Below, piece by piece: positions 26,454 to 36,837 of a DNA stretch of 64,000 bases (positions are counted from its first letter, which is position 1; each line of letters begins with the position of its first letter). The position numbers and the translations under genes are program-made. This DNA is from Billgrantia gudaonensis. Its GTDB lineage: Bacteria; Pseudomonadota; Gammaproteobacteria; Pseudomonadales; Halomonadaceae. Location: contig NZ_FNES01000014.1 in the NCBI RefSeq assembly GCF_900100195.1, positions 1 to 64,000 on the forward strand, written 5' to 3'. Below the pieces are notes generated by a model. It saw only the letters and a list, made by a program, of their open reading frames with translations, searched no databases and was not told the origin of the DNA.

Positions 26454-29096
26454 TTATTGAGCTAAAGCCTTTTCCACCACTTCGTAGACGTTGGGCGAGA
26501 GCTCTTCGGCGCGGATGCGCTCGAGTTCGCGTTTCATGAGTTCCTGCCGCCCTTCGTCGAAACGCTGCCAGCGGGTCAGCGGGGTGATCAGGCGCGCGGC
26601 GATCTCCGGGTTCAGACGGTTCAGCTCGATCACCACGTCGGCGAGCAACTGGTAGCCCTGGCCATCGGGACGATGGAAGTTGACGCGGTTCTGCCCGGCG
26701 AAGGCGCCGACGAGGGCGCGTACCCGGTTGGGATTCTTGAGCGAGAAGGCCGGGTGATCCATCAGGAAACGCACCCGCTCGAGGGCATCCGACTGCGGCC
26801 GGGTGACCTGGATGCTGAACCACTGATCCATCACCAGCGGGTCATGGGCCCACTTCTCGCCGAAGGCGCGCAGCGCCGGGTCGGACAGGTCGTCGCGCGA
26901 GCTGTGGGTGAGCAGGGTCAGGGCGTGGCGCACGTCGGTCATGTTGTGGTCCGCCGCGAACTGCTGCTGGGCATGCTCGATGCCGGCGTCGTCCTCGATC
27001 GCCACGAGATACGCAAGCGCCACGTTCTTGAGGCTGCGCGCACCGATCTGCTCGGGCTCCGGCGCATAGGGGGCGTCACTGCGGTTCGCCTCATAGACGG
27101 CGAGGAAGTCGTCGCGCAGGGCGAGCGCCAGCGACTGCTTGACGAAGGTGCGCGCGGCATGGATGGCGTCGACGTCCACCAGCGGCTGCTGCTCGGCGAT
27201 GTAGGCCTCGGAAGGCAGGGTCAGCATCTCGGCGAGCACGGCCTTGTCGTCGGTCGTGTCGGCCTGGGCGAGCAGACTGCGGAAGGCCTCGACGACACGC
27301 GGGTCCATCACCTTCTCGACGCCGTTGCGGTGGGCGGCGATGAGATCGTCCAGCGCCAGCAGCGCCAGGCGCTGGCCGGCATCCCAACGGTTGAAGCCGT
27401 CGGAGTCGTTGGCCAGCAGGAAGGCCAGATCCTCGCGGCCGTAGGGAAAGCGCAGCTTGACCGGCGCCGAGAAGCCGCGCGCCAGCGACGGCACCGGCGC
27501 TTCAGCAACATCGCTGAAGACGAAGGTCTGCTCTTCCTCGCGCAGGTGGATCACCGTATCGCGCCCCAGCTGCTCTCCCTCCAGCGTCAGCGTCAAATCT
27601 TCGCCTGACTTGGTGCCCACCAGCCCCATCCGAATGGGTATGTGCAGCGGCAGCTTCTCCGGCTGGTCGGGCGTGGCCGGGGTGCGCTGACGCAGGGTGA
27701 GCCGATACTCGCACTCGGCGTAGTCGTACTCGCCGTGGGCATCGATCTCCGGCGTACCGGCCTGGGAGTACCAGCGCAGGAACTGGGAAAGATCCTGTCC
27801 CGAGGCTTCGGCCATGCAGTCCACGAAGTCCTCGATGGTCACCGCCTGGCCGTCGAAGCGCTCGAAGTAGCGGTCGCTGCCGCTGCGGAAGGCCTCCCAG
27901 CCCACCAGGTTGCGCAGCATGCGCACGATCTCGGCGCCCTTCTCGTAGATGGTCAGGGTGTAGAAGTTGGAGATCTCGATGTAGTGATCGGGCCGCACGG
28001 GGTGGGCGGTGGGGCCGGCATCCTCGGCGAACTGTGCAGTGCGGAAAAAGGCCACGTCCTGAATGCGCTTGACCGGCGCCGAGTTGGTATCGGCAGAAAA
28101 GCACTGATCGCGAAAGACCGTGAAGCCCTCCTTGAGCGAGAGCTGGAACCAGTCTCGACAGGTCACCCGGTTGCCCGACCAATTGTGGAAGTACTCGTGG
28201 GCGACGATGCCCTCGACGCGCTGGAAGGCCGCATCGGTAGCGGTATGGGGATGAGTCAGTACCGCCGCCGAGTTGAAGATGTTGAGCCCCTTGTTTTCCA
28301 TGGCGCCCATGTTGAAGTCGTTGACCGCCACGATCATGAACAGGTCGAGATCGTACTCGCGGCCGTAGGTCTCTTCGTCCCAGCGCATGGCGCGCTTCAG
28401 CGAGGCCATGGCGTGGTCGGTCTTGTCGAGATTCTCCTCCTCGACCCAGATCTGCAGGGTCACCTCGCGACCGCTGGCGGTGGTGAAACGGTCCTCCACC
28501 TTCTCGAGATCGCCGGCCACCAGGGCGAACAGGTAGCAAGGCTTGGGGAAGGGATCCTCCCAGGTGACGAAATGCCGGCCGCCCGGCAGCGTGCCCCGCT
28601 CCACCGGGTTGCCATTGGCGAGTAGCACCGGCTCGCGCTCCACGTCCCCGATCACCGTGGTGGAGAAGGTGGCCATGACGTCGGGGCGATCGGGGTAGAA
28701 GGTGATGCGTCGGAAGCCCTCCGCCTCGCACTGGGTACAGTACATGCCATTCGACTGGTAGAGCCCTTCCAGGGCGGTATTTTCCTGGGGAGCGATCGTC
28801 ACTTCGGTGTCGAGCTGGAAGCGTTCCGGCACCCGGTGCACCGTCAGTCCATGCTCGTCCACGGCGTACTCGTCCTCACCCAGCGGCTGGCCGTCGATGG
28901 CGATCGCCTCCAGCGTGAGCTGTTCGCCGTCGAGGACGAGCGGCTCCGCCGCTTCGCGCTCGGGGTGTCGCTCCACGTGCAAGCGAGCTTTGACCCGCGT
29001 CGCAGCCGGGTCGAGATCGAAAGAGAGCTCGGCATGCGTCACACGGTGGGCGGGCGGTCGATAGTCGCTCAGGTAGGTGGGCTTGGGGTCGGACAT
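26454..29096 (-). CDS. pepN: Aminopeptidase N
   Basis: Zinc metallopeptidase of the M1 family that removes N-terminal residues from peptides in the cytosol. It is 880 residues, as in E. coli PepN (870). GAMEN (264-268) binds the substrate N-terminus and HEYFHNW (300-306) holds the zinc ligands. The ATG at 29096 (MSDPKPTYLSDY) is the family start; the frame stays open upstream to 29615, but that stretch is antisense-free shadow of the DUF454 gene. Confidence 0.97.
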   Translation of the reverse strand: MSDPKPTYLSDYRPPAHRVTHAELSFDLDPAATRVKARLHVERHPEREAAEPLVLDGEQLTLEAIAIDGQPLGEDEYAVDEHGLTVHRVPERFQLDTEVTIAPQENTALEGLYQSNGMYCTQCEAEGFRRITFYPDRPDVMATFSTTVIGDVEREPVLLANGNPVERGTLPGGRHFVTWEDPFPKPCYLFALVAGDLEKVEDRFTTASGREVTLQIWVEEENLDKTDHAMASLKRAMRWDEETYGREYDLDLFMIVAVNDFNMGAMENKGLNIFNSAAVLTHPHTATDAAFQRVEGIVAHEYFHNWSGNRVTCRDWFQLSLKEGFTVFRDQCFSADTNSAPVKRIQDVAFFRTAQFAEDAGPTAHPVRPDHYIEISNFYTLTIYEKGAEIVRMLRNLVGWEAFRSGSDRYFERFDGQAVTIEDFVDCMAEASGQDLSQFLRWYSQAGTPEIDAHGEYDYAECEYRLTLRQRTPATPDQPEKLPLHIPIRMGLVGTKSGEDLTLTLEGEQLGRDTVIHLREEEQTFVFSDVAEAPVPSLARGFSAPVKLRFPYGREDLAFLLANDSDGFNRWDAGQRLALLALDDLIAAHRNGVEKVMDPRVVEAFRSLLAQADTTDDKAVLAEMLTLPSEAYIAEQQPLVDVDAIHAARTFVKQSLALALRDDFLAVYEANRSDAPYAPEPEQIGARSLKNVALAYLVAIEDDAGIEHAQQQFAADHNMTDVRHALTLLTHSSRDDLSDPALRAFGEKWAHDPLVMDQWFSIQVTRPQSDALERVRFLMDHPAFSLKNPNRVRALVGAFAGQNRVNFHRPDGQGYQLLADVVIELNRLNPEIAARLITPLTRWQRFDEGRQELMKRELERIRAEELSPNVYEVVEKALAQ

Positions 29097-29170
29097 CGGG
29101 AAATGGCTCCTGTCGGAAATCGACCGCCATTGTACGGTGGCCGCGCCCCGAACCTCAAAGCACCGCGCGA

Positions 29171-29572
29171 TCAGCGCCGCGACGGCGACGCGGGAACCGA
29201 CCCGAGACTCGGTTCCGGGCGGGTCACTATCCATACGCCAACGAGTGACAGCCCGGCCACCAGAGCGGCTTTCAACCACACCACGCTGACCGTCAGGGCG
29301 AGCACCAGAATCGACACGCCCAGGGCCAACACGGCGAGGTACTTGGCATGACGCGGAATGGCGCGCTCGCCTTCCCAGGCCACCACGGTGGGTCCGAATC
29401 GCGGGTGTTCGCGTATCCACAGGGCAAAGCGCGGCGAGCCGCGCGACGCCGCCCACACTGCCAGCAGCATGAAACAGGTGGTGGGCATCAGCGGCAGGAA
29501 GGCACCGATCACGCCCAGCGCGAAACTCACCCAGGCGAGAGCGAGATAGGCGACACGGCGCACTGTCGGCAT
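29171..29572 (-). CDS. DUF454 (YbaN) family inner-membrane protein
   Basis: A 133-residue protein with the family block GVIGAFLPLMPTTCFMLLAVWAASRGSPRF followed by a conserved amphipathic HPRFGP segment and two more membrane helices (about residues 80-115). The function of YbaN is not established. It lies 74 bases upstream of pepN on the same strand and could be cotranscribed. Confidence 0.87.
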   Translation of the reverse strand: MPTVRRVAYLALAWVSFALGVIGAFLPLMPTTCFMLLAVWAASRGSPRFALWIREHPRFGPTVVAWEGERAIPRHAKYLAVLALGVSILVLALTVSVVWLKAALVAGLSLVGVWIVTRPEPSLGSVPASPSRR

Positions 29573-29693
29573 GTACGTCCTCCCGGTCGACTCCGCATGA
29601 CGGCGGCAATGGCATGCGTGCCTACATTCAAGCGCATTCGCTGCCGGCTTGCCAATCGGCTGTGACTATGAAGGCGGTTGGCGCGCCCCTACT

Positions 29694-29717
29694 AAAAAAG
29701 CCCGCCGAGAGGCGGGC
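29694..29717 (-). terminator. Intrinsic terminator of the hsp20 gene
   Basis: Read on the minus strand, GCCCGCC-TCTC-GGCGGGC is followed by TTTTTT. It ends 22 bases beyond the hsp20 stop codon, a textbook arrangement. Confidence 0.92.
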
Positions 29718-29738
29718 CGGCGAGCCGTTCGCAACGGC

Positions 29739-30275
29739 TCATTGGATGGGGATCTCGCGACGGTTGGACTTCACCTCGCCGCTGCGCGGCACGGTCACCG
29801 TCAGGACGCCGTTGGCGAAGGAGGCCTTGATGTCCTCGGCCTTGGCATCCGCCGGGAGATCGAGCACGCGGCGGAAACTCCCATAGGAGCGCTCCACACG
29901 CTGATAGCGATCCTCCTTGGTGGTGCTCTCCTGACGCTTCTCGCCCTCGATGATGAGCCGCTGATCGTCGAGGGTCAGCTTGACGTCCTTCTCGTCGACG
30001 CCCGGTACCTCGACGGTGATCAGATACTCGTGATCGCGCTCTGCGATGTCGAGCTGCGGCCGCAGCAGCGCCGGCATGTCGCCGAATCGACTCTCCAGCG
30101 AAGGCATGCCGAACTGGCGCATGACGTTGTCCATCCAGCGATCCAGTTCCTGGTGCATGCCCAGCAGCGGCGACAGCTCACCGCGGCGAGGTTGCTCCAC
30201 CGGGGTGCCCGCTGCGGGAGCGTCGTTTGCCTCGCTCTTGAACCAGTTCCAGGGAGAAAACTTCTGCAGATTCAT
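29739..30275 (-). CDS. Small heat-shock protein (Hsp20/alpha-crystallin family)
   Basis: ATP-independent holdase of 178 residues. The alpha-crystallin domain spans about residues 70-172, with VEVPGVDEKDVKLTLDDQRLIIEGEK and the diagnostic GVLTVTVPR near the end. It is the class with a long, acidic, Met-containing N-terminal arm. The ATG at 30275 has a full AAAGGAGGT Shine-Dalgarno. A sigma-32-like promoter lies 65-90 bases upstream, and a strong terminator follows. Confidence 0.95.
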   Translation of the reverse strand: MNLQKFSPWNWFKSEANDAPAAGTPVEQPRRGELSPLLGMHQELDRWMDNVMRQFGMPSLESRFGDMPALLRPQLDIAERDHEYLITVEVPGVDEKDVKLTLDDQRLIIEGEKRQESTTKEDRYQRVERSYGSFRRVLDLPADAKAEDIKASFANGVLTVTVPRSGEVKSNRREIPIQ

Positions 30276-30340
30276 ACGCCACCTCCTTTGTTCGAACATG
30301 ACGCAAATCGCTAACGATACTGGCTATCTACGTTCTTAGA

Positions 30341-30367
30341 ATTGGTGGCGCACCGGCGATTTTCAAG
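30341..30367 (-). promoter_or_regulatory. Sigma-32-like promoter of hsp20
   Basis: On the minus strand CTTGAAA (30367-30361), 12-base spacer, CCACCAAT (30348-30341). The -35 is consensus and the -10 is a weaker version of CCCCATNT; the spacing equals that in front of htpG. Confidence 0.6.
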
Positions 30368-30420
30368 GTGACCTGCACGAGCCTTGACCTGGATCAGGCC
30401 AGCCTGGATTCCGTCATGCA

Positions 30421-30906
30421 TCAATCGCGAAAATTATTGAATTGCAAAGGAATGTCCGGGCCATCCTCGGCCTTGAGCAGGGCCATGGCGCTTTGCAGGT
30501 CATCGCGCTTCTTGCCCGTCACCCGCACCTGATCGCCCTGGATCTGCGCCTGCACCTTGAGCTTGCTGGCCTTGATGCGCTTGACGATGTCCTTGGCTTC
30601 CTGGGCCTCGAGCCCCTGCTTGAGGCGCACCGTCTGGCGGGCACGCACGCCGGAGAGCTCTGGCTCGGCCACGTCCATGCAGCGCGGATCGATCCCTCGG
30701 GCGATGAGGCGGTTGCGCAGCACGTCGAGCATCTGCCGGAGCTGGAAGTCGACCTCGGCCTGCAACGTCACCGTCTCGCCCGAAAGCTCGAAATCGGCGC
30801 TGACGCCGCGGAAGTCGAAGCGCCCCTGGATCTCGCGATTGGCCTGATCCACGGCGTTGCGGGCTTCGTGCTTGTCGAATTCGGAAACGATATCGAAGGA
30901 AGGCAT
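30421..30906 (-). CDS. yajQ: YajQ family cyclic-di-GMP/nucleotide-binding protein
   Basis: A 161-residue DUF520 protein with the family N-terminus MPSFDIVSEFDKHEARNAVD and C-terminal PLQFNNFRD. YajQ-type proteins bind nucleotides, and the Xanthomonas member is a c-di-GMP effector working with a LysR protein. No transcription-factor partner is adjacent here. Length and both termini match the family, so the boundaries are secure. Confidence 0.95.
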   Translation of the reverse strand: MPSFDIVSEFDKHEARNAVDQANREIQGRFDFRGVSADFELSGETVTLQAEVDFQLRQMLDVLRNRLIARGIDPRCMDVAEPELSGVRARQTVRLKQGLEAQEAKDIVKRIKASKLKVQAQIQGDQVRVTGKKRDDLQSAMALLKAEDGPDIPLQFNNFRD

Positions 30907-30957
30907 GGCGGCGTCCTGATCACGATGAAAGAGAGGCGCGTTGCGCCATGCGGCAGT

Positions 30958-31434
30958 CTACACCATGGGCGCTTCACAGGGTTGCCTGAGCGCCTTCTCC
31001 ATCTGCCAGCCGTCACAGCCGTCGGCGTAGTAGTCATCGAGCCAGCGACTCAGTCGGTAGCCCATGCGACGATAGAGTCTCAGCGCGACCCGGTTGTCGG
31101 CGCGCACCTCCAGGCTCAGATACTCCGCCCCCCGCTCGAGCGCTTCTCGTTCCAGTGCCTCCAGCAGGCGACGACCAATGCCGGCGCCGCGAGCGTCGGG
31201 ATGCACGCAAAACGAATAGAGACGTACCCGCACGCTGCCTCGCCGAAACAGCAGCATGCCATAGCCCAGCAGCGCGCCTTGCTCGTCCTCGGCCACCAGG
31301 GTCAGGGCATGGCCCCGGTTGAGCAGGTGCCAAAGCTGGCGGCGACTGAAGCGGTCATCGGCGAAGGCGATCTGCTCGAGGTGAACGATGGCATCCAGGT
31401 CCTCGGTCCGTCCCTGGCGCAGGGTGATGTTCAT
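30958..31434 (-). CDS. GNAT N-acetyltransferase (RimI-like)
   Basis: A 158-residue Gcn5-related acetyltransferase. The acetyl-CoA pyrophosphate-binding motif is HPDARGAGIGRRLLEALE (about residues 82-99), preceded by the YSFCVHPDARG strand; the LEVRADNRVALRLYRRMGYRL block is RimI-like. The acceptor is unknown. It is divergent from the ATP-grasp gene, a pairing compatible with joint amino-acid or peptide modification, but the link is inference. Confidence 0.88.
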   Translation of the reverse strand: MNITLRQGRTEDLDAIVHLEQIAFADDRFSRRQLWHLLNRGHALTLVAEDEQGALLGYGMLLFRRGSVRVRLYSFCVHPDARGAGIGRRLLEALEREALERGAEYLSLEVRADNRVALRLYRRMGYRLSRWLDDYYADGCDGWQMEKALRQPCEAPMV

Positions 31435-31597
31435 GGCGACACTCCCGGGGCTGTGTAGCGGATTGTCACCACGCCTGGCGCGCCTGTCAGCGCCTGACTC
31501 GATGAATTTTTTTCAGCTGGGGCCCGACTTGTCCGCCGCCCCCCTCAAGGGCATGCTTGGCGGGCACGACTCTTCTCCACTCGCCGGAACTCCGCCC

Positions 31598-33097
31598 ATG
31601 TGCCCACTGCGTATCGTCGTCGACCGCCTGGATGACTGGCGCCCCTACTACCCCACCGAAGACCTGATCAGCGCCGACGACTTCCTCGCCATCGACCGTC
31701 GCCACCGGGCGGGCAACGGCGAGGCGGAGCGCGCCACCCACGTCATCAACCTGTGCAGCGACCTGGACTACCTGGGCAACGGCTACTACGTGTCGCTGCT
31801 CGCCCAGGCGCGCAGCCAGCGCGTGCTGCCCACGGTGGAGACGCTCAACGCCCTGTCACGCAAGGCGCTCATCGACCTCGAGCTGGCGAGCCTCGCGCCG
31901 CTGCTCGCCGACCTGGCACGCAAGGAGCAGCTGGCCGGCGACTCCCTGGTGCTGCGGGTACTGTTCGGCGAGTGCCTCGAGCCGGGCCTGGCCAAGCTCG
32001 CACGGCGTCTCTTCGAGCGGCTGCCCTGTCCGTTGCTGGAGGCCCGCCTGGTCAAGCGACAAGGCGAATGGCGCCTGGCCCGCTTGAAGCCGCTGCGCCT
32101 GCGCGATCTGGCCGCTGCCGAGCAGGATCTCTTCGCCACGGCTCTCAATCGCCATTCGCGCAAGGTGTGGCGCACCCCCAAGGCGCGCCGGCGCTACCGT
32201 TTCGACCTGGCGATTCTCGTCGACCCCCAGGAAGCCCTGCCGCCCAGCAACCGCAGTGCGCTGCGCGCCTTCATCCGCGCCGGTCGCCGGCTGGGCATCG
32301 ACGTCTCGCTGATCACCAAGCGGGACGCGGGGCGTCTGGCCGAGTTCGACGCCCTGTTCATCCGCGAGACCACCGCACTCGACCACCATACTTACCGAAT
32401 GGCTCGCCAGGCCGAACATGAGGGACTGGTGGTGATCGACGCCCCTCAGGACATCCTGCGCTGTACCAACAAGGTCTATCTGCACGCCCTGCTGCGCGCC
32501 CGCGGCGTCCCCGCCCCGGAGGGCCGCCTACTGCAGCGCCGTGACCGCGGGCGGCTCGCCGAGCGCCTCGCCGGGCTGAGCTTCCCCCTGGTGCTGAAGG
32601 TGCCCGACGGCAGCTTCTCGCGCGGCGTGGTGAAAGTCACCGACCCCGAGCATCTCGAACGCGAGGCTGCCAAACTGTTCGAGGCCTCCGCGCTCCTGTT
32701 GCTGCAGGAGTGGCTGCCCACCGAGTACGACTGGCGCATCGGCGTGCTCGACGGCCAGGTACTGTTCGCCAGCCGCTACTACATGGCACGCGGGCACTGG
32801 CAGATCTACGACCACTCGGGCACGCGCGTGAAGAGCGGGGGCTTCACCACGCACGATCCCGCCGACGTACCGCCCGACGTGCTGCAGGCGGCCCTCAAGG
32901 CATGCCGGTTGATCGGCAACGGCCTGTACGGCGTCGATATCAAGCAGAGCGGCAACCGGACGGTAGTGATCGAGGTCAACGACAACCCCAACGTGGATGC
33001 CGGCATCGAAGATGCCCGGCTGGGCCGCGCCCTCTTCGACCGCATCATGGGCGTCTTCCTGGCGCGCATGGAAGCGCAGCGCCGCCAGGCCGGCTGA
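31598..33097 (+). CDS. RimK-like ATP-grasp ligase with N-terminal RLAN domain
   Basis: A 499-residue protein: an N-terminal RimK-like ATP-grasp N-terminal (RLAN) domain (about residues 1-180, RIVVDRLDDWRPYYPTEDL) and a C-terminal ATP-grasp domain (about 230-490) with VLKVPDGSFSRGVVKV, YDWRIGVLDGQVLFASRYYM and the metal-binding IEVNDNPNVDAG. It should ligate a carboxylate to an amine using ATP, as RimK adds glutamate to S6, but the target is unknown. The frame is open further upstream (to 31388) into the GNAT gene; the ATG at 31598 gives the family start. Confidence 0.85.
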   Translation: MCPLRIVVDRLDDWRPYYPTEDLISADDFLAIDRRHRAGNGEAERATHVINLCSDLDYLGNGYYVSLLAQARSQRVLPTVETLNALSRKALIDLELASLAPLLADLARKEQLAGDSLVLRVLFGECLEPGLAKLARRLFERLPCPLLEARLVKRQGEWRLARLKPLRLRDLAAAEQDLFATALNRHSRKVWRTPKARRRYRFDLAILVDPQEALPPSNRSALRAFIRAGRRLGIDVSLITKRDAGRLAEFDALFIRETTALDHHTYRMARQAEHEGLVVIDAPQDILRCTNKVYLHALLRARGVPAPEGRLLQRRDRGRLAERLAGLSFPLVLKVPDGSFSRGVVKVTDPEHLEREAAKLFEASALLLLQEWLPTEYDWRIGVLDGQVLFASRYYMARGHWQIYDHSGTRVKSGGFTTHDPADVPPDVLQAALKACRLIGNGLYGVDIKQSGNRTVVIEVNDNPNVDAGIEDARLGRALFDRIMGVFLARMEAQRRQAG

Positions 33098-33130
33098 GCG
33101 ACGTTCCGAGCGCACCGGACCCTCGAAACG

Positions 33131-33160
33131 TCGAAGGCCGGGCAAGAACCCGGCCTTCGA
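33131..33160. terminator. Hairpin between the convergent ATP-grasp and purA genes
   Basis: Perfect 12-bp stem TCGAAGGCCGGG / CCCGGCCTTCGA with a 6-base CAAGAA loop, midway between convergent genes. There is no U-tract, so it may act as a bidirectional barrier or mRNA 3' end protector. Confidence 0.6.
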
Positions 33161-33199
33161 TACTGCGGCGCCACTCGGCAGCGGCGTTGCTCGCCAGCG

Positions 33200-34606
<1,407 letters not shown>

Positions 34607-34617
34607 TCACGCCGCGC

Positions 34618-35799
34618 TCACTCTTCCAGGTCCGCGACCTGCCACTGGCCGTCGCGCCACACTAGCTGTCGGCTGCAGCGATGGTCGCCAGGCCCCGTCG
34701 ACTGCCCGGGCAACGCCTGCACCACGCGATCGCCACGGCCGCGCAGATCGGCGATCGCCTCGGCGACCCCCTCGCCTTCGGCGGGCGCCCAGATGCCGTC
34801 GCAGGGCGGCTCGTGCTGTCCCAGGGTGGCCAGCAGCTTGAGGTCCATGGAAAACCCCGTCGCCGGGCGTGCCCGCCCGAACGCACGGCCGGTGTCATCA
34901 TAGCGCCCACCCTTGGCCAGTGCCTGGCCATAGCCGGGCACGAAGGCGGCGAACATCATGCCGGTATGATAACGATAGCCGCGCAGCTCACCCAGATCGA
35001 CGTACAGCGCCACCTCGGGGTGCTCGGCGGCCACGCCCGCGGCGAGGACGCGCAGCCGCGCCAATGCCTCGCCGACCGCGGCCGGCGCCCCGGCCAGCGC
35101 ATCGCGGGCGGCATCCAGCACCTCCGGACCGCCGTGCAGGGTGCCCAGGCTTTCGAGCATGTCCGCGATGCCAGGATCGCGAACGCTGGCCGCCACTTCG
35201 CTGGCCAATGCCCCCGGCGACTTGAGCGCCAGGGCGTCGTAGAGCGTACGCTCCTGGTCGACATCCAGCCTGGCGGCCTCGACCAGGCTGCGGTAGATGC
35301 CGACGTGTCCCAGCGCCAGGTGGAGCTCCTCGGCCCCCGCCGCCTGGAGGCTGGCCAACGACAGGCGCAGAATCTCCAGGTCCGCCTCGGGGCCGGCATG
35401 GCCGAACAGTTCGACGCCCACCTGCACCGGGCTGCGGCCACCCTGGTTCAGATCGGCCTTGGTGCGCAGCACGTTGGTGCAGTAGCACAACCGCGATGGC
35501 CCCTGGTGGCGCATCGAGTGGGCATCCATTCGCGCCACCTGGGGAGTGACGTCGGCGCTGGCGCCCATCAACCGGCCGGTGGCCTGATCGGTGAGTTTGA
35601 AGGTCTGCAGTTCGAGGTCGCTGCCGGTGCCGGTCAACAGCGAATCGAGAAATTCCACCGGTGGCGGCATCACCTGATCGTAGCCCCAGCGGTGGTAGAG
35701 ATCGAGCAGCGCCCGGCGCAGCTCCTCCATGCGGCTTGCCTGGGGCGGCAGCACTTCGTCCATGCCGTCGGGCAGCAGCCAGCGGTCAGCAATGGTCAT
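34618..35799 (-). CDS. hisZ: ATP phosphoribosyltransferase regulatory subunit
   Basis: Catalytically silent class II histidyl-tRNA synthetase paralogue (393 residues) that partners short-form HisG in histidine synthesis. It starts MTIADRWLLPDGMDEVLPPQA, carries the DxLPPQA-like motif 1 region and GRYDDTGRAFGRARPATGFSMD near the C-terminus. Its presence implies a short HisG elsewhere in the genome. AGG nine bases before the ATG at 35799 favours that start over an ATG three codons earlier. Confidence 0.95.
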   Translation of the reverse strand: MTIADRWLLPDGMDEVLPPQASRMEELRRALLDLYHRWGYDQVMPPPVEFLDSLLTGTGSDLELQTFKLTDQATGRLMGASADVTPQVARMDAHSMRHQGPSRLCYCTNVLRTKADLNQGGRSPVQVGVELFGHAGPEADLEILRLSLASLQAAGAEELHLALGHVGIYRSLVEAARLDVDQERTLYDALALKSPGALASEVAASVRDPGIADMLESLGTLHGGPEVLDAARDALAGAPAAVGEALARLRVLAAGVAAEHPEVALYVDLGELRGYRYHTGMMFAAFVPGYGQALAKGGRYDDTGRAFGRARPATGFSMDLKLLATLGQHEPPCDGIWAPAEGEGVAEAIADLRGRGDRVVQALPGQSTGPGDHRCSRQLVWRDGQWQVADLEE

Positions 35800-35854
35800 G
35801 GCATCCATCCTGAAAACGAGGGAATCGAGGCGGAGGGCAACCGGGAACGCCCAC

Positions 35855-35879
35855 AAAAAAACCGGGCCACGCCCGGTTT
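35855..35879 (-). terminator. Intrinsic terminator after hflC
   Basis: Minus strand: AAACCGGGC-GTG-GCCCGGTTT followed by further T residues, about 75 bases beyond the hflC stop. It separates the hfq-hfl operon from hisZ-purA. Confidence 0.88.
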
Positions 35880-35952
35880 CAGGATTCTACCACGTTTGTT
35901 CCCGGGATGAACCCCGCCCGGCATCGGCCGACGGGGTCGCCCGGCATTACGA

Positions 35953-36837
35953 CTACTCCACGTCGAGCGTGTCCGGGCTCTTGAGATAGCGGAAGAAGTC
36001 GCTGGATGGATCGAGCACCAGCATGTCCTGGTCTTCGCTGAAGCTGTCGCGGTAGGCGTTCAGGCTTCGCCAGAAGCGGTAGAACTCCTGATCCTTGCCA
36101 TAGGCTTCCGAGAAGATCGCTGCGGCTTCGGCGTCACCTTCACCGCGTAGCGTCTCGGCACGCTCGGTGGCCTGGGCCAGCAGCACCTGACGGCGGCGAT
36201 CGGCGTTGGCGCGGATGCGCTCCGCCTCTTCCTGCCCCTGGGCACGCCATTCACGGGCTTCGCGCTCACGCTCGGAACGCATCCGCTCGTATACCGCCGA
36301 GGAGACATCCTCGGGCAGGTCGATTCGCTTGACGCGGATATCGAGGATCGCCACCCCGAGCTCGTCGCGCAGCAGGTCGTCGAGCTCGTCGGTAGGCCCC
36401 GTCATCAGGTCGTCGCGACGCTCGGCGATGATCTGTTGCAGGTCGAGGCGACCGAACTCGTTACGCAGACTCTCGTCGACCCGCGGCTGGATCAGCCGAG
36501 TGGCCATCATTTCGTCACCCGAGGTGGCCTCGTAGTAGCGAGTGGGGTTGACCACTTGCCACTTGACGTAGGAGTCGACGATCACCGCCTTCTGCTCCAG
36601 GGTCAGGTAGCGGCTGGGGTCGGTATCCAGCGTCAGCACTCGGGTGTCGAACTTGCGCACCGTCTGGGTGATCGGCACCTTGAAGTGCAGGCCCGGCTGG
36701 ATGTTCTCCTCGACGACTTCGCCGAAGCGCAGCTTCACGGCACGCTCGGTCTCGTCGACCACGTAGAGGCTGTTGCTGGCCAGCCATGCCGCAGCGGCCA
36801 GGCCGCCGACGATGAGCAGGGAACGGTTGTTGATCAT
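35953..36837 (-). CDS. hflC: FtsH modulator HflC
   Basis: SPFH/prohibitin-like inner-membrane protein, 294 residues: one N-terminal membrane anchor (about residues 6-24), the SPFH domain facing the periplasm, and an Ala/Glu/Arg-rich coiled coil (about 190-255). With HflK it forms the cage around FtsH and modulates its proteolysis. Its ATG immediately follows the hflK TAA (TAAATG), so translation is coupled. Confidence 0.97.
   Translation of the reverse strand: MINNRSLLIVGGLAAAAWLASNSLYVVDETERAVKLRFGEVVEENIQPGLHFKVPITQTVRKFDTRVLTLDTDPSRYLTLEQKAVIVDSYVKWQVVNPTRYYEATSGDEMMATRLIQPRVDESLRNEFGRLDLQQIIAERRDDLMTGPTDELDDLLRDELGVAILDIRVKRIDLPEDVSSAVYERMRSEREREAREWRAQGQEEAERIRANADRRRQVLLAQATERAETLRGEGDAEAAAIFSEAYGKDQEFYRFWRSLNAYRDSFSEDQDMLVLDPSSDFFRYLKSPDTLDVE

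Noticed and set aside
26454..29615. pepN frame open for 173 more codons upstream of 29096
   Set aside because: The extension shows no PepN homology and overlaps the DUF454 gene on the same strand in another frame; MSDPKPTYLSDY is the family N-terminus.
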